64,000 nucleotides of DNA from Methanolobus bombayensis (GCF_017873415.1 NZ_JAGGKD010000003.1:248001-312000), one strand, 5' to 3'. Shown: positions 17,398 through 27,637, counted from the stretch's first letter. Notes: generated by a model from the sequence alone, not told the origin. Numbers and translations: made by a program.

Positions 17398-18651
17398 ATG
17401 GTCATACAGAAGGCTAAAGCATCAACTGGAAACTATTTTTCACGGATAAAGGAGTTCACACCAAACGCAAGGATGTTCCTTTCATATGTGTTCATGATTT
17501 CCCTAAACCTTGGAGTGTATAAGGTAATCTTTAATCTCTACATCCTGAGGCTTGGATATTCAGAAGATTTTCTTGGGCTGATATTATCATTAACATCAAT
17601 AGCCACCGGTGTCTTCTCAATCCCTGCAGCTATGATATGTGACCGCATAGGAAGAAAAAGAACACTTCTGTTATCATGTTTACTGCTTACTATTTCCCTT
17701 GTATTCCTTTATAACACAGCAATAAAAGAACTCCTGATGTTTTTCAGTATACTTTACGGAGCATCATCTGCATTGAATATTGTAACAGGTTCGACGTTCA
17801 TGCTGGAAAATTCGAAGCCTTTTGAAAGGATGCACCTGTTTTCAATGTATCAGTTACTCTATACCGGTGCTACAATGGCTGGAAATCTAGTAGGAGGTGC
17901 TTTTCCTGCTATACTGGCAAAAGTGACTGCAATGGACGCCAGTGGTTCACTTGCATACCGAATCACACTAATGCTGTCACTGTTGACAATAATGGTCTCT
18001 TTTTTGCCATTACTTAAAATAAAAGAGGAAAAAACCGTTGTCCACCGTAAAAAGCGTTCATACATCTTCAGCAGTCTTCTGAAATCACAAAATGTGTTGA
18101 AAATGATTGTAGTATACATCTTTTTCGGACTGGGATGGGGACTTGCACTTCCCTATTTTAATGTATACCTTGACGTGATAATCAATGCTGGTTCTGATGA
18201 AATAGGATTCATTTTCTCCCTTGCGGAAATTCTTATGATGATAGCGCTTTTGTTCCTTCCGGGATTTACTGAGAGTTTTGGAAAAATAAGAGTAGCATCT
18301 ATTGTCCAGATATTATCCATACCTTTTCTTTTGATGTTCATATCAAGTCCGGTTTTGTATATAGTAGGATTTGCCTACATTATGAGGTCAACCCTGATGA
18401 ATCTAGCAAATCCAATATTAAATAACTTCAAACTTGAAATTGTCAGTGAAGAAGAAAGAGCAACAATGAACAGTATTGCCTGGATGACGTGTTATGTGTT
18501 TGTTGGCGTGGGAACATATGCAGGTGGCTATATACTAGCTTCAGGCAATTACAGGTTACCTTTCATTATTACCTGTGGGATGTACGCAGCAGCTGCCATA
18601 CTGAACTTCATATTCTTTGACAAACTTGAAAAGAACATGACAGCTACATGA
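17398..18651 (+). CDS. MFS transporter at the end of the ABC importer operon
   Basis: A 417-residue major facilitator protein with about 12 hydrophobic segments. The cytoplasmic loop 2-3 motif is present as DRIGRKRTLLL near residue 80. It starts 50 bases after the second permease and its stop is one base from the DUF434 gene. Substrate unknown. An MFS exporter together with an Opp-type importer is the gene set seen in staphylopine-type metallophore systems, but no chelator synthase is recognised here. Confidence 0.85.
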   Translation: MVIQKAKASTGNYFSRIKEFTPNARMFLSYVFMISLNLGVYKVIFNLYILRLGYSEDFLGLILSLTSIATGVFSIPAAMICDRIGRKRTLLLSCLLLTISLVFLYNTAIKELLMFFSILYGASSALNIVTGSTFMLENSKPFERMHLFSMYQLLYTGATMAGNLVGGAFPAILAKVTAMDASGSLAYRITLMLSLLTIMVSFLPLLKIKEEKTVVHRKKRSYIFSSLLKSQNVLKMIVVYIFFGLGWGLALPYFNVYLDVIINAGSDEIGFIFSLAEILMMIALLFLPGFTESFGKIRVASIVQILSIPFLLMFISSPVLYIVGFAYIMRSTLMNLANPILNNFKLEIVSEEERATMNSIAWMTCYVFVGVGTYAGGYILASGNYRLPFIITCGMYAAAAILNFIFFDKLEKNMTAT

Positions 18652-18652
18652 A

Positions 18653-19420
18653 ATGTCAGAACTCAATGCCAACATATATAATTCTCAAAAAGAAGATTTA
18701 AACATAGAGAATGAAAGACTGACCAGGAAGAATATTAAACAAATAATGTCAGAGAACAAACACATAATCAAAAGCCTGAATGATAAGATCAAATCCGGAA
18801 ATGAGGTTGCTGAAGACATTCGTTACCTTCTTGAAAGAGACTACCGCAGAGATAGTGCAATCCGTTTTGTAGCTGACCATTACAGACTGGATAAAAATGA
18901 GAGATACATACTGGGACGTACTGTATTTTCCAAAAAAATAGCCAGCTCTCGCAAAGGAAAGAAACTTAACTTTAGCGATTTGAAAAGTCGAAAAGTACTC
19001 ATAGATGGTTATAACGTTCTTATTACACTGGAAAGCCTGATTGACGGAGAAGAGGTATGGTTAGCAGATGATTCGTTCCTACGGGACACAAGAGGAGTAT
19101 TCAAAAATCATACTAATGGCAATAATACATTCAAAGCTGTTGAAGAAATGCTGGATTTCATCCGGAACTCAAATACTGAAAGTGCTGAAGTACTACTTGA
19201 TACTCAGATGAAGAACAGCGGAGAACTTGCAGCATTCATCAGGAAACGCATGGATGAACTATTGATCACTGGTGATGCAAAAACATCAAAACATGTGGAC
19301 TATGACCTGAAAAACTGTGATTCAGATTATGTGGTGGCTACAGCAGATGGTGTAATTATTGATGCTGTGGAAAATGTTGTGGATATTCCAGGTTGTATTT
19401 TCAGCAGTTCCAACCGTTAA
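18653..19420 (+). CDS. DUF434 family protein (PIN-like)
   Basis: A 255-residue cytoplasmic protein that fits DUF434 with the C-terminal DUF5616-type domain. The N-terminal third is charged and helical. The second part begins with VLIDGYNVLITLES, where the Asp and Asn recall NYN/PIN nuclease sites, and it has later acidic positions (VLLDTQM and NCDSDYVVATADG). RNA- or nucleotide-directed hydrolysis is possible but unproven. Its ATG is one base after the MFS stop, so it may be read through from the transporter operon. Confidence 0.7.
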   Translation: MSELNANIYNSQKEDLNIENERLTRKNIKQIMSENKHIIKSLNDKIKSGNEVAEDIRYLLERDYRRDSAIRFVADHYRLDKNERYILGRTVFSKKIASSRKGKKLNFSDLKSRKVLIDGYNVLITLESLIDGEEVWLADDSFLRDTRGVFKNHTNGNNTFKAVEEMLDFIRNSNTESAEVLLDTQMKNSGELAAFIRKRMDELLITGDAKTSKHVDYDLKNCDSDYVVATADGVIIDAVENVVDIPGCIFSSSNR

Positions 19421-19473
19421 CTTGCAGGCAAGAGTTCTAATAGTTCATAATACCTAGAAATAAAGGAAGGAAT

Positions 19474-20406
19474 ATGAAAAAACTGGGAATTATTGTAACT
19501 GATCCGCATGACTGGACAGCTCAAGCTCTTATTCAGGAAGCGGAAAAAAGAGGATTTGAAACATTTTTTCCTGATCTGATGCAACTCGAAACATCCATTG
19601 GCAGGAGTGTAAGCCACAGAGCAGGAGATGTCTGTTTATCAGAACTGGATGCAATTATTATCAGGGACATGGGACCTGGAAAGAATGATGCACATATATT
19701 TCGGTTTGATGCATTGAGAGAACTCGAGCAAAGCGGCGTGCTTATAATAAATTCTCCAGTTGCCATACAAAATGCTGCCAACAAGTTCTACGCAAGCTGT
19801 CTGATGGCAGGAGCCGGAATACCTGCACCTGAAACTTTTGTAACTCAGGAAGCAGAAAAGGCTATTGAAATCATTGAAAAACTTGAGGATGTAATTATAA
19901 AACCTGTATTCGGATACAAAGGGATTGGCATTCAACGTATTAAGAAGGGAACTGTTCTTGCACCAGATGGAAATAAAATGAAAACATCTCCAATAGAACT
20001 AATACATCAAATAATAGATGAAAAAGGAATGCTTTATATACAGGAGTTCATAGAAAACTCAGGACAGGATATTCGCGCATTTGTTGTTGACGGCAAAATA
20101 ACAGGGGCTATTTACAGAAAAGCACCTGAGGGGTGGTGGCTGAACAATCTGAGTCAGGGCGGTACTCCAGTAGCCTGTGAACTTACAGCAGAGCAGAAAA
20201 AAATGTGTATCGATGCTTCAAAGGCCATTGGGGCCATATATGCAGGTGTTGACTTTATTGAAAGTGACAATGGATATTTCATCCTTGAAATAAACGCCAC
20301 ACCTTCAGGAGCAGGCATCTATAAATCCCTGAATATCAATGTTGCAGAGCATATCATAACTGCCATAGAAAGCAGACTTATAAAAACGGGGCATCAAAAT
20401 GACTGA
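19474..20406 (+). CDS. mptN: RimK-family ATP-grasp ligase, probable tetrahydromethanopterin:glutamate ligase (MptN)
   Basis: ATP-grasp ligase of 310 residues. In Methanosarcinales the MptN member adds L-glutamate to tetrahydrosarcinapterin's precursor, while the CofF member adds glutamate to F420. Visible motifs are the ATP-grasp lysine segment [14 protein letters not shown], the [18 protein letters not shown] segment and the metal-binding [11 protein letters not shown]. Ribosome site AAGGAAGG precedes ATG 19474. The choice of MptN over CofF or a general RimK is from overall resemblance. Its 3' end overlaps pth2 by 8 bases. Confidence 0.72.
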   Translation: MKKLGIIVTDPHDWTAQALIQEAEKRGFETFFPDLMQLETSIGRSVSHRAGDVCLSELDAIIIRDMGPGKNDAHIFRFDALRELEQSGVLIINSPVAIQNAANKFYASCLMAGAGIPAPETFVTQEAEKAIEIIEKLEDVIIKPVFGYKGIGIQRIKKGTVLAPDGNKMKTSPIELIHQIIDEKGMLYIQEFIENSGQDIRAFVVDGKITGAIYRKAPEGWWLNNLSQGGTPVACELTAEQKKMCIDASKAIGAIYAGVDFIESDNGYFILEINATPSGAGIYKSLNINVAEHIITAIESRLIKTGHQND

Positions 20407-20746
20407 ATACAAACAATGCATTGTTATAAGGGACGATCTTAAACTATCCAAAGGTAAACTTGCCGTTCAGGTTGCGCATGCAGCAGTCTCTGCTTCAGAG
20501 TGGGCTGAACGTTCTGCATTTGATAAGTGGAAGGAAGGCGGGCAGAAAAAAGTGGTTCTGAGAGTTCCGACATTAAAAGACCTCTTTGAACTGAAAGAAG
20601 TTGCAAGAAGACAGGGGCTTCCAACTGCACTAATACAGGATGCAGGACTGACCCAGATTGCTCCGGGAACTGTAACTGTACTGGGCATAGGACCTGCAAA
20701 AGTAGATGACATTGATAAAGTGACAGGAAATTTAAAACTCCTCTAA
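20399..20746 (+). CDS. pth2: Peptidyl-tRNA hydrolase, Pth2 type
   Basis: Releases peptidyl groups from tRNA after premature translation stop. A 115-residue protein, the normal archaeal Pth2 size. The family landmarks are visible: [21 protein letters not shown] with the conserved Lys, AHAAVSA, and the C-terminal [16 protein letters not shown]. Overlaps the upstream ligase gene, so the pair is coupled. Confidence 0.96.
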   Translation: MTEYKQCIVIRDDLKLSKGKLAVQVAHAAVSASEWAERSAFDKWKEGGQKKVVLRVPTLKDLFELKEVARRQGLPTALIQDAGLTQIAPGTVTVLGIGPAKVDDIDKVTGNLKLL

Positions 20747-20781
20747 GTCATAGAGTAATACATTGTATTTGGGGGTTTGGC

Positions 20782-21963
20782 ATGAAAAATGAGAAAAAAA
20801 CGCAGATTCTTGAACTTATCATGGTAGTTTTTTTGCTATCAGGTATCATGTTAAGCTCCGGCTGTATTTCAGAGTCTATGAATAAAGTCGAGGGAATTTT
20901 CAAGCCTTCATCAGTAACTCTGTTCCAGAACGAAAATTATTACCAGATAGAACCCAGTGAACTAACTGTACCGATAGTTCCTGATCAGGATGTGTCTGTT
21001 TATGAAGAGAGTCCTGACCAGTTGACTGAAAAGATGCCTGGTTTTGAATTGTCAAGTTCCTATTATTACACCGAGTTCATAGAGGGAAATGAAGCCGTGA
21101 TCAGTGTAATTATACACAACATGGGAAATACACCAATATACATTTATGAATTCGGTTTTTTGGTAAGTGAAGAGAACGAAATGGTACTCCATGAAGCAGG
21201 AGTTACTATAGAACCCGATGATAAGGCTCGTGTAGGTATATTATCAATTGACATAAGCCGGGAAGCCACACAAATGGAACTGGAACCCCGTATATCACTC
21301 CTTGTTCAAACTGAATCGGGAAAGTGGCATGATTACAGAACTCAGAAATTCGAAGAAATCACAATAGAAGTTAGCCCGGAAATGGAAACACAGAATCCTG
21401 ATTACTCAAATAATCCCGAACAGATGTTCAATCAGGTTAATGAAAAAGTAGATCCTTACGATGTCCAGGTCCGCACCATGGCAGCGGCTTCAGCAAAGAA
21501 ATATCCCGGTCAATACAATATATACCAGATATGTCACCTTTTTGATGACACTAAAGAAAACATACAATACATAAGCGACCCCAGAGGGAAAGACCTGTGG
21601 TCAACTCCCGGAGAAACGATGACTGTCGGAGCCGGAGACTGTGATGACTATGCCATCCTGCTTGCCTCACTGATAGAAGCAATCGGAGGAACTTCAAGAG
21701 TCTACCTTACAGATACGCATGCATTTGCAGCAGCATATATTGGGAATGATACTGAGATCATGGCAGATGCCATCAGTAATTATTACGGACCGGTGCCGAT
21801 ATACTATACTACGGACGAATATGGTTGCTGGCTTATGCTGGACCCCACATCCAGTATCTATGCAGGAGGGCTTCCAGGAGGAACAGCACCAACAGATACG
21901 GGATGGACTTTTCTTAATACAAGTACTGTCACTGTGATTGACATTGCTCCGGACTTAGGATGA
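20782..21963 (+). CDS. Lipoprotein with transglutaminase-like domain
   Basis: A 393-residue exported lipoprotein. The hydrophobic signal is followed by the lipobox LSSGC (C28). Residues about 80-200 look like an immunoglobulin-like beta domain. The C-terminal half is transglutaminase-like, with the nucleophile in GAGDCDDYAILL (C287), a His at 313 (DTHAF) and a following Asp. Such archaeal proteins may act as surface peptidases or cross-linkers; the substrate is unknown. Six bases separate it from truD. Confidence 0.82.
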   Translation: MKNEKKTQILELIMVVFLLSGIMLSSGCISESMNKVEGIFKPSSVTLFQNENYYQIEPSELTVPIVPDQDVSVYEESPDQLTEKMPGFELSSSYYYTEFIEGNEAVISVIIHNMGNTPIYIYEFGFLVSEENEMVLHEAGVTIEPDDKARVGILSIDISREATQMELEPRISLLVQTESGKWHDYRTQKFEEITIEVSPEMETQNPDYSNNPEQMFNQVNEKVDPYDVQVRTMAAASAKKYPGQYNIYQICHLFDDTKENIQYISDPRGKDLWSTPGETMTVGAGDCDDYAILLASLIEAIGGTSRVYLTDTHAFAAAYIGNDTEIMADAISNYYGPVPIYYTTDEYGCWLMLDPTSSIYAGGLPGGTAPTDTGWTFLNTSTVTVIDIAPDLG

Positions 21964-21969
21964 TAATTA

Positions 21970-23292
21970 ATGATACCAATAATACCTGAAATTGAAAAAA
22001 AAATGGGAATAGACCTTTATTGCACACATACCGAAGGTATAGGTGGTGTACTCAGGCAGGAGCCTGAAGATTTTATTGTCAAAGAGATCACAAACCGTGA
22101 AGAAGGCGATAGTGGTAAGAACCTGATACTTGAACTCACAAAAACCAACTGGGATACACACCATCTTGTAAGGGATATGTCCCGTAAACTTGGTATCAGC
22201 CAGAAGAGAATCGGTTTTGCCGGCACCAAGGATAAAAGGGCTAAAACTACCCAGAAGATCAGTATTTATGACATGTCCGAAGAGGATATTGAGAATTTTT
22301 ACATTAAAGATGTAGAGCTTAAAGTCATAGGAAGATCTGACAGATCCATAGGTCTTGGAGACCTTTACGGAAATGAGTTTATCATTACAGTGAGGGACAT
22401 TGATGCTAGCCCTGATGAACTCAAAAAAATATTAAATGAAATTACCGATGAGATACTGAAATTCAGAGGAGTTCCTAACTTTTTCGGAGTTCAGAGATTC
22501 GGAGCTGTCAGACCTGTCACCCACATGGTTGGAGAACAGTTACTTAAAGGGGACATAGAAAAAGCTGCTCTGATATACATTGCAAGATCATTCCCTGATG
22601 AGACAGATGATGTGAAAGAAGCAAGAGATTATGTATGGGAAACAAAGGATTTTGCAGAAGGACTCAAAATATATCCTCTCCGGCTCAGGTATGAGAGAGC
22701 CATGATGCACTACCTGATTGAGAACCCGGGAGACTATGCAGGATCTTTCAGTGTACTTTCACGTAATATCAGTAAGATGTTCATCCACGCTTATCAATCC
22801 TACATGTTCAACCGTATAATATGCAAAAGGATCGAACAGGGACTCCCACTTGACAAGGCTGTCAAAGGGGACATTGTTTGTTTCAAGAACAAAGAGGGCC
22901 TACCTGATACAGCTAAACTGCAAAAAGCAACGGAAGATAATGTAAGCGGAATGAACAATCTTCTGAAAAGAGGAAGGGCATTTGTGACAGGCCCTCTTAT
23001 TGGATACAAGAGCGAATTTGCTTCGGATGAGCCAGGAGAACTTGAGCTTGCTGTTTTCAGTGAAACAGGATTTAAGACAGATGATTTCAAAATAAAAGAT
23101 ATCCCGAAAATTGATTCAAAAGGACTTCGCAGGGAAATATTACTTCATTGTGAGCCGGGATTTGAAACGGCAGAAGATGAGCTGAATCCCGGAAAAAGCA
23201 AAGCTACAATAAAGTTCTCTCTCCCGAAAGGAAGCTATGCAACAACGGTCCTCAGGGAATACATGAAAACAGATCCTTTAAAAATGAGTTAA
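21970..23292 (+). CDS. truD: TruD, tRNA pseudouridine synthase
   Basis: Makes pseudouridine-13 in tRNA. A 440-residue archaeal TruD. The catalytic Asp segment is FAGTKDKRAKT near residues 79-89, preceded by the family's PEDFIVKEI start. NFFGVQRFG and the MFIHAYQSYMFNR segment are conserved. The TRUD insertion domain occupies the middle. Follows the lipoprotein gene closely and ends in a terminator at 23293-23311. Confidence 0.96.
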   Translation: MIPIIPEIEKKMGIDLYCTHTEGIGGVLRQEPEDFIVKEITNREEGDSGKNLILELTKTNWDTHHLVRDMSRKLGISQKRIGFAGTKDKRAKTTQKISIYDMSEEDIENFYIKDVELKVIGRSDRSIGLGDLYGNEFIITVRDIDASPDELKKILNEITDEILKFRGVPNFFGVQRFGAVRPVTHMVGEQLLKGDIEKAALIYIARSFPDETDDVKEARDYVWETKDFAEGLKIYPLRLRYERAMMHYLIENPGDYAGSFSVLSRNISKMFIHAYQSYMFNRIICKRIEQGLPLDKAVKGDIVCFKNKEGLPDTAKLQKATEDNVSGMNNLLKRGRAFVTGPLIGYKSEFASDEPGELELAVFSETGFKTDDFKIKDIPKIDSKGLRREILLHCEPGFETAEDELNPGKSKATIKFSLPKGSYATTVLREYMKTDPLKMS

Positions 23293-23311
23293 GCCCATTG
23301 CAACTGTGGGC
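23293..23311 (+). terminator. Hairpin terminator after truD
   Basis: GCCCAT / GTGGGC stem (one G-T pair) with a seven-base loop, directly after the truD TAA and followed by CTTTTATCTTTCC. It separates truD from the convergent pyrG gene. Confidence 0.6.
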
Positions 23312-23374
23312 CTTTTATCTTTCCAATAATCAAAAATAAATTATTGTTTAATTTTTCAGGTTTTCAATTCTCAT

Positions 23375-24958
23375 TCATTTGATCATAGACTCAATGAAAG
23401 CCTTAAATGGTGGTGAAGGTCTTCCAGGCCTGGATTTGAATTCCGGGTGGAACTGTGATGCAAAAAAGAACTTTTTACCGGGTATCTCAGCAATCTCCAT
23501 TCTGTTCCTGTTCTTACCTGAAAATACCATTCCTTTTGCCTCTATCTTTTCAACATAGTTAGGATTGACCTCATACCTGTGTCTGTGACGTTCAACTATA
23601 CTGGACTGACCATATATTTTCTCTGCGAGTGAGCCTGGTCTAAGAGCCGCATCATAGTCACCAAGGCGCATTGTTGCACCCATATCAACCACATTCTCCT
23701 GTTCAGGTAAGATGTCTATTACAGGATAAGGTGTGTTCTCATCGAATTCCGAGCTGTTAGCACCCTCAAGACCTGCAACATTTCTTGCAAACTCGATAAC
23801 AGATAACTGCATTCCAAGACATAGACCAAGATATGGGATATCATTCTCCCTTGCATACTGGATAGCCCTGATCTTGCCCTCGGTTCCTCTTTCACCAAAA
23901 CCTCCTGGTACAAGGATTCCATCGTATTCAGAGAGTGAAGAGACCATTTCAGGATGGTCTTCAAAGGTCTCAGCGTTTATCCAGCAAACTTCATAGTTGA
24001 CACCACATTCAATTGAAGCATGTTTGATAGATGCGCTTATACTCAGATATGAATCTTCAAGATGAGTATATTTTCCAACAATCCCTATCTTCACATCACC
24101 TTTAAGATGATGCATTCTGTCAACCATCTTTGACCAGGACTTGTCCTCTGATCCGGTAGAGGTAAGCTCAAGATGTTTCATAAGGAAATCAGTAAGACCT
24201 TCTTTTTCAAGCATAAGAGGGACTTCATAAATATCATCTGCATCGTGAGCACTGATAACAGCTTCTTCTGAAACATCACAGAAAAGAGATATCTTTGAGA
24301 TAGTGCCTTCAAGCAGAGGTTCAGGACATCTGGTTACTATAATATTAGGTTTCAGGCCAAGTTCTCTTAACTCTTTTACCGAATGCTGTGTTGGCTTTGT
24401 TTTCTGGTCACCCTGCGGATCCATTGGTACAAGTGTCACATGAACAAAAGCAAGATTCTCTTTTGGCTCCTCCCGGTACATCTGTCTTACAGCTTCAAGG
24501 AATGGCATACTTTCAATGTCACCAACAGTACCGCCAACTTCTATAAGACAGACATCCGCACCACTTTTTGCAGCAACTCTTCGGATGCGCTCCTTAATCT
24601 CATTTGTGATATGAGGGATAATCTGGACGGTCTTTCCAAGGTATTCTCCTCTGCGTTCTTTGGAAATAACAGACTCGTAGACCTTGCCTGTTGTCAGATT
24701 ATGCTCCCGTGTCAGTTCAGTATCAAGGAAGCGCTCATAATTTCCAAGATCAAGGTCCACTTCACCTCCGTCTTTCAGGACAAAGACCTCTCCGTGCTGG
24801 AAAGGGCTCATAGTACCTGCATCAATATTGATATAGGGGTCGATCTTAATGGCTGTGACCTTGTAGCCTTTATTCTTAAGATTACGTCCTATTGAAGCAG
24901 TGGTTATTCCTTTTCCAAGACCACTCATTACACCGCCGGTAACTATGATATATTTCAT
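23375..24958 (-). CDS. pyrG: CTP synthase
   Basis: Converts UTP to CTP with glutamine as nitrogen donor. 527 residues. Synthetase domain: [17 protein letters not shown] at the start, [18 protein letters not shown] and the [19 protein letters not shown] segment. Glutaminase domain: nucleophile Cys in YLGLCLGMQ and a late QFHPE with the catalytic His-Glu. ATG 24958 follows AAGGTGA; an in-frame GTG at 24967 is part of that ribosome site and is rejected. Last gene of a three-gene operon with a membrane protein and a Trm112-like protein. Confidence 0.97.
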   Translation of the reverse strand: MKYIIVTGGVMSGLGKGITTASIGRNLKNKGYKVTAIKIDPYINIDAGTMSPFQHGEVFVLKDGGEVDLDLGNYERFLDTELTREHNLTTGKVYESVISKERRGEYLGKTVQIIPHITNEIKERIRRVAAKSGADVCLIEVGGTVGDIESMPFLEAVRQMYREEPKENLAFVHVTLVPMDPQGDQKTKPTQHSVKELRELGLKPNIIVTRCPEPLLEGTISKISLFCDVSEEAVISAHDADDIYEVPLMLEKEGLTDFLMKHLELTSTGSEDKSWSKMVDRMHHLKGDVKIGIVGKYTHLEDSYLSISASIKHASIECGVNYEVCWINAETFEDHPEMVSSLSEYDGILVPGGFGERGTEGKIRAIQYARENDIPYLGLCLGMQLSVIEFARNVAGLEGANSSEFDENTPYPVIDILPEQENVVDMGATMRLGDYDAALRPGSLAEKIYGQSSIVERHRHRYEVNPNYVEKIEAKGMVFSGKNRNRMEIAEIPGKKFFFASQFHPEFKSRPGRPSPPFKAFIESMIK

Positions 24959-24972
24959 ATTATTCACCTTGA

Positions 24973-25689
24973 TTATCTTTTAGATTTAGGAAGTCTCAAT
25001 AATAGATAAGCCATCAGAAATGTCAGCATGATCGAATAGAGAACAGAATTGTAGAAACTAAAGAATTGTTCAAGATCAAGCGACAATATAAATGAAACGA
25101 ATAAAGCAGCTAATAACAGTAAAATGATAATTTTCAGTATCCTACCTGAATATGGAGAAATTGCCTCAAAGGTTGAACCGAGCATTTCCATTGATATGGA
25201 AGGAATCTGCGCACTCCAGTGATCTTCACCGAAAATGGAAGAAGATTTTGATGACCTGGATGATCCTGATGATTTTGATTTGGATTTTGTTGATTGAACA
25301 GCAGGTTTGTAAAGTGATTCATCTACATCCACTGAAAAACCGGTCTCATTGGGACCCGGGTTTCCGAGATTTAAATTGAAACCCTGTCTTTTTGAACCAT
25401 ACCCTACAGTAATATATACTTCTCCTTTTGTGTAGAGTCTGCCATCGTACGGGATACGTGCTATCAGAGGAATGTATTCCTCGTGCTTAACATAAGGATT
25501 GTCTTCAAGAACAGTGATATTCTCTCTCAGGGAGTCGCTTACAGAAAGGTTGACATGGGTTGGAGCGCCATAATTGATCAGCACAACTTCAAAACTGCGT
25601 TCCTCACCGGGAGACAAAGGTAACTCGACACTATCTGTGTCGAATTCAATAGAATTTACTCCAAGTCTGTTAATGTGAACCTGCTGCAA
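24973..25689 (-). CDS. Membrane-anchored protein upstream of pyrG (possibly DUF7524-like)
   Basis: A 238-residue protein. Residues 1-110 look like a beta-sandwich domain ([29 protein letters not shown]). Residues about 130-155 form a Ser/Lys-rich linker. Two hydrophobic helices sit near 185-203 and 212-232, with a basic end. The start resembles a domain found next to pyrG in haloarchaea (DUF7524), from memory. The start is TTG 25689 with GAGG eight bases upstream. The gaps to both neighbours are under 20 bases, so it is co-expressed with pyrG. Function unknown. Confidence 0.65.
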   Translation of the reverse strand: MQQVHINRLGVNSIEFDTDSVELPLSPGEERSFEVVLINYGAPTHVNLSVSDSLRENITVLEDNPYVKHEEYIPLIARIPYDGRLYTKGEVYITVGYGSKRQGFNLNLGNPGPNETGFSVDVDESLYKPAVQSTKSKSKSSGSSRSSKSSSIFGEDHWSAQIPSISMEMLGSTFEAISPYSGRILKIIILLLLAALFVSFILSLDLEQFFSFYNSVLYSIMLTFLMAYLLLRLPKSKR

Positions 25690-25707
25690 TTGAATGTCCT
25701 CACAGTT

Positions 25708-25890
25708 TCATTCCCTGAGATCAGGTGGAAGCATATTCGGAATGCCTTCTTCTATGGGATAGTATTCATCGCAGGCAGAACAATACAAGGTGCCCGAAAT
25801 AACCTCATTGTCGTCCTCTTTTTCGATGTTCAGGACAAGGTCCCCTTTGCAGATGGGACAAGCAAGAATATCCATAAGGTCCTTTTTCAT
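25708..25890 (-). CDS. Trm112-like zinc protein, methyltransferase activator family
   Basis: A 60-residue protein of the Trm112/UPF0434 type. Zinc ligands are CPIC near residue 11 and CSAC near 39, followed by YPIEEGIPNMLP, the family's C-terminal signature. Archaeal Trm112 proteins hold and activate tRNA or protein methyltransferases. The ATG at 25890 has AAGGTGGTGA upstream; the frame extends further upstream without family similarity. First gene of the operon with the membrane protein and pyrG. Confidence 0.8.
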   Translation of the reverse strand: MKKDLMDILACPICKGDLVLNIEKEDDNEVISGTLYCSACDEYYPIEEGIPNMLPPDLRE

Positions 25891-26028
25891 TCGATCACCA
25901 CCTTTCAATACGTTACAATAAATATAAGGTTTTTCTATCACCTGAACTACCAAAATAGAACCTGTTTGCCAGAAAATATCATGCCTCAAGAGATAGTTTA
26001 ATTTATAACCTGAAATGTACAATAACCC

Positions 26029-26967
26029 ATGTTTTCCATTTTTATGAAGGTACTCGATTTTGCTGTCCCTATCCTTATTATGATATTCGTGGGATTATTC
26101 GGAACAGGTATTCTCATAGAACTTGGATTCATGCAAAAATTTGCGGGTATTGTCAGGCCTCTTTTCAAATATACAAATCTTCCTGATACCTGTGCTTCGG
26201 CATTTCTGGTTGCTCTGGGGTCCACAGTAGCTGCCAATGGAATGGTTGTTAACTTTAAGGAAAGCGGATGTATAAATGAAAAAGAAACAATGCTCTGTGC
26301 CTTACTTAACAGCACGCCTGCCTATGTCAGGGAAATTATCACCTATCAGATACCAATAGTTCTACCGGCACTTGGTCCCATAGTTGGTGGGTTCTATGTG
26401 ATGGTTTTCATAATCACAGCCATTGTAAAAGTAGGTACAGTAATATTACTAAGCAGGATATTCCTGGATAAGAATGACTGTGTCTATTCAGAGAACGTTT
26501 CAGAGAAGAGAGTTTCTCTGAAAGATGCTATAAAGAAATCATTGAAACGTAATCGCAGGCTTTTCACAAAAATCGCCGTTATATATCTTTCAATGACAAC
26601 GCTGGTATTCATACTTAGAGAAAATGGTGCTTTTGAAATATTCAATGTGCTTCCTCTTGCTGAAATATTTGGAATACCATCAGAAAGCATTGTTCCCCTG
26701 ACAAGCTATGTTGCAAGCCCGATTCTTGGAATTTCACTGCTTGGACCAATGATAAGCAACAATGGTATTTCCTATATCCAAGCCATGATCGTACTTATGC
26801 TTGGAAGTATGTTCATGCTTCCGATATTCAGTGTCAGGACACTCCTGCCCAGGTATGTGTCTATTTTCGGACCTCGCATCGGTGTCAGAATTGTTGCTTT
26901 TTCCACCGGGATGAGTATATTGGTTCGTTTCTGCTTTCTCATAATATTACTTACAATTGCAAGTTGA
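26029..26967 (+). CDS. Nucleoside recognition (Gate) domain membrane protein
   Basis: A 312-residue inner membrane protein with about eight hydrophobic segments. It contains two Gate-like regions: one with GLFGTGILIELGFMQ and STVAANGMVVN, and a second with SYVASPILGISLLGPM. Gate-domain proteins include spore maturation proteins SpmA/SpmB and nucleoside transporters; the substrate here is unknown. Divergent from the Trm112-like operon. ATG 26029 is the first start in frame; an internal ATG follows at 26044. Confidence 0.75.
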   Translation: MFSIFMKVLDFAVPILIMIFVGLFGTGILIELGFMQKFAGIVRPLFKYTNLPDTCASAFLVALGSTVAANGMVVNFKESGCINEKETMLCALLNSTPAYVREIITYQIPIVLPALGPIVGGFYVMVFIITAIVKVGTVILLSRIFLDKNDCVYSENVSEKRVSLKDAIKKSLKRNRRLFTKIAVIYLSMTTLVFILRENGAFEIFNVLPLAEIFGIPSESIVPLTSYVASPILGISLLGPMISNNGISYIQAMIVLMLGSMFMLPIFSVRTLLPRYVSIFGPRIGVRIVAFSTGMSILVRFCFLIILLTIAS

Positions 26968-27279
26968 ACTCTAATTTTTATTAGATATTCCCTATTCCGG
27001 GTTGGAACATTTTTTTATTAATATATAACAAGAAATATTATATAGTAGCCGCAATATACATAAATTGCATAATTTGCACAGGCTGTATTTTTTAGCCAGA
27101 TGGAATATTATAATTTGGTTTACAAAATTACTATTTAAGTAAAAGTAATTAATGAACAATAAATTAATATATTATATAATATACTATATAATAACGTAGA
27201 AATACAATCCATATTCTACTGATATTGCGTGCAAATTTTGCACATGTTATGCAACACCAAACATGGGAGATATGAACAA
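26968..27279 (+). other. AT-rich leader/promoter region of the chemotaxis operon
   Basis: About 310 bases with no ORF of its own. Near 26995-27016 is a weak TTCC/GGAA hairpin with a T7 run that may end the upstream gene. Several TATA-like stretches occur (27035-27045, 27165-27195), so the exact promoter cannot be chosen. TTTGCACA occurs twice (near 27074 and 27237), the second within a palindrome. The ribosome site GGGAG is at 27265-27269. Confidence 0.5.
27229..27243. promoter_or_regulatory. Palindromic operator-like site upstream of cheY
   Basis: GTGCAAATTTTGCAC, seven-base arms around one central base. It lies 36 bases before the cheY ATG, between the likely promoter and the ribosome site. 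A half site TTTGCACA also occurs near 27073-27080. The binding factor is unknown. Confidence 0.45.
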
Positions 27280-27636
27280 ATGGTAAAAGTAATGATTGTG
27301 GATGATGCTGCCTTCATGCGCATGGTCATCAAAGACATATTAACAAAAAATGGTCATGAAGTGGTTGCCGAATGTGTTGACGGGCTTGATGCCGTAAACA
27401 AATATCCGGAAGTTAAACCGGAACTGGTCTTCATGGATATTGTTATGCCAAACATGGAAGGAATAGATGCACTTAAGAAGATCATGGAGATGGATCCTGG
27501 TGCAAAAGTTGTCATGTGTTCATCCATAGGACAGCAGTCAGTTGTCACAGATGCACTCAAAACAGGAGCACTTGACTTTATAGTTAAGCCTTTTGATGCA
27601 GCAAAGGTTCTCGAAGTAATTGGAAAAGTAATGTAA
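27280..27636 (+). CDS. cheY: CheY, chemotaxis response regulator
   Basis: Single receiver domain of 118 residues that carries the phosphoryl signal from CheA to the archaellum motor, in archaea through CheF-type adaptors. The acidic pocket is D8-D9, the phospho-Asp is D53 in FMDIVMPNMEG, followed by the CSSIGQ Ser/Thr switch and KPF lysine. ATG 27280 gives the compact domain; the upstream in-frame start at 27229 falls in the palindrome. First gene of the che operon, one base from cheB. Confidence 0.93.
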   Translation: MVKVMIVDDAAFMRMVIKDILTKNGHEVVAECVDGLDAVNKYPEVKPELVFMDIVMPNMEGIDALKKIMEMDPGAKVVMCSSIGQQSVVTDALKTGALDFIVKPFDAAKVLEVIGKVM

Positions 27637-27637
27637 C

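Noticed and set aside
24383-24895. 170-codon plus-strand frame
   Set aside because: Antisense shadow of pyrG with no similarity or ribosome site.
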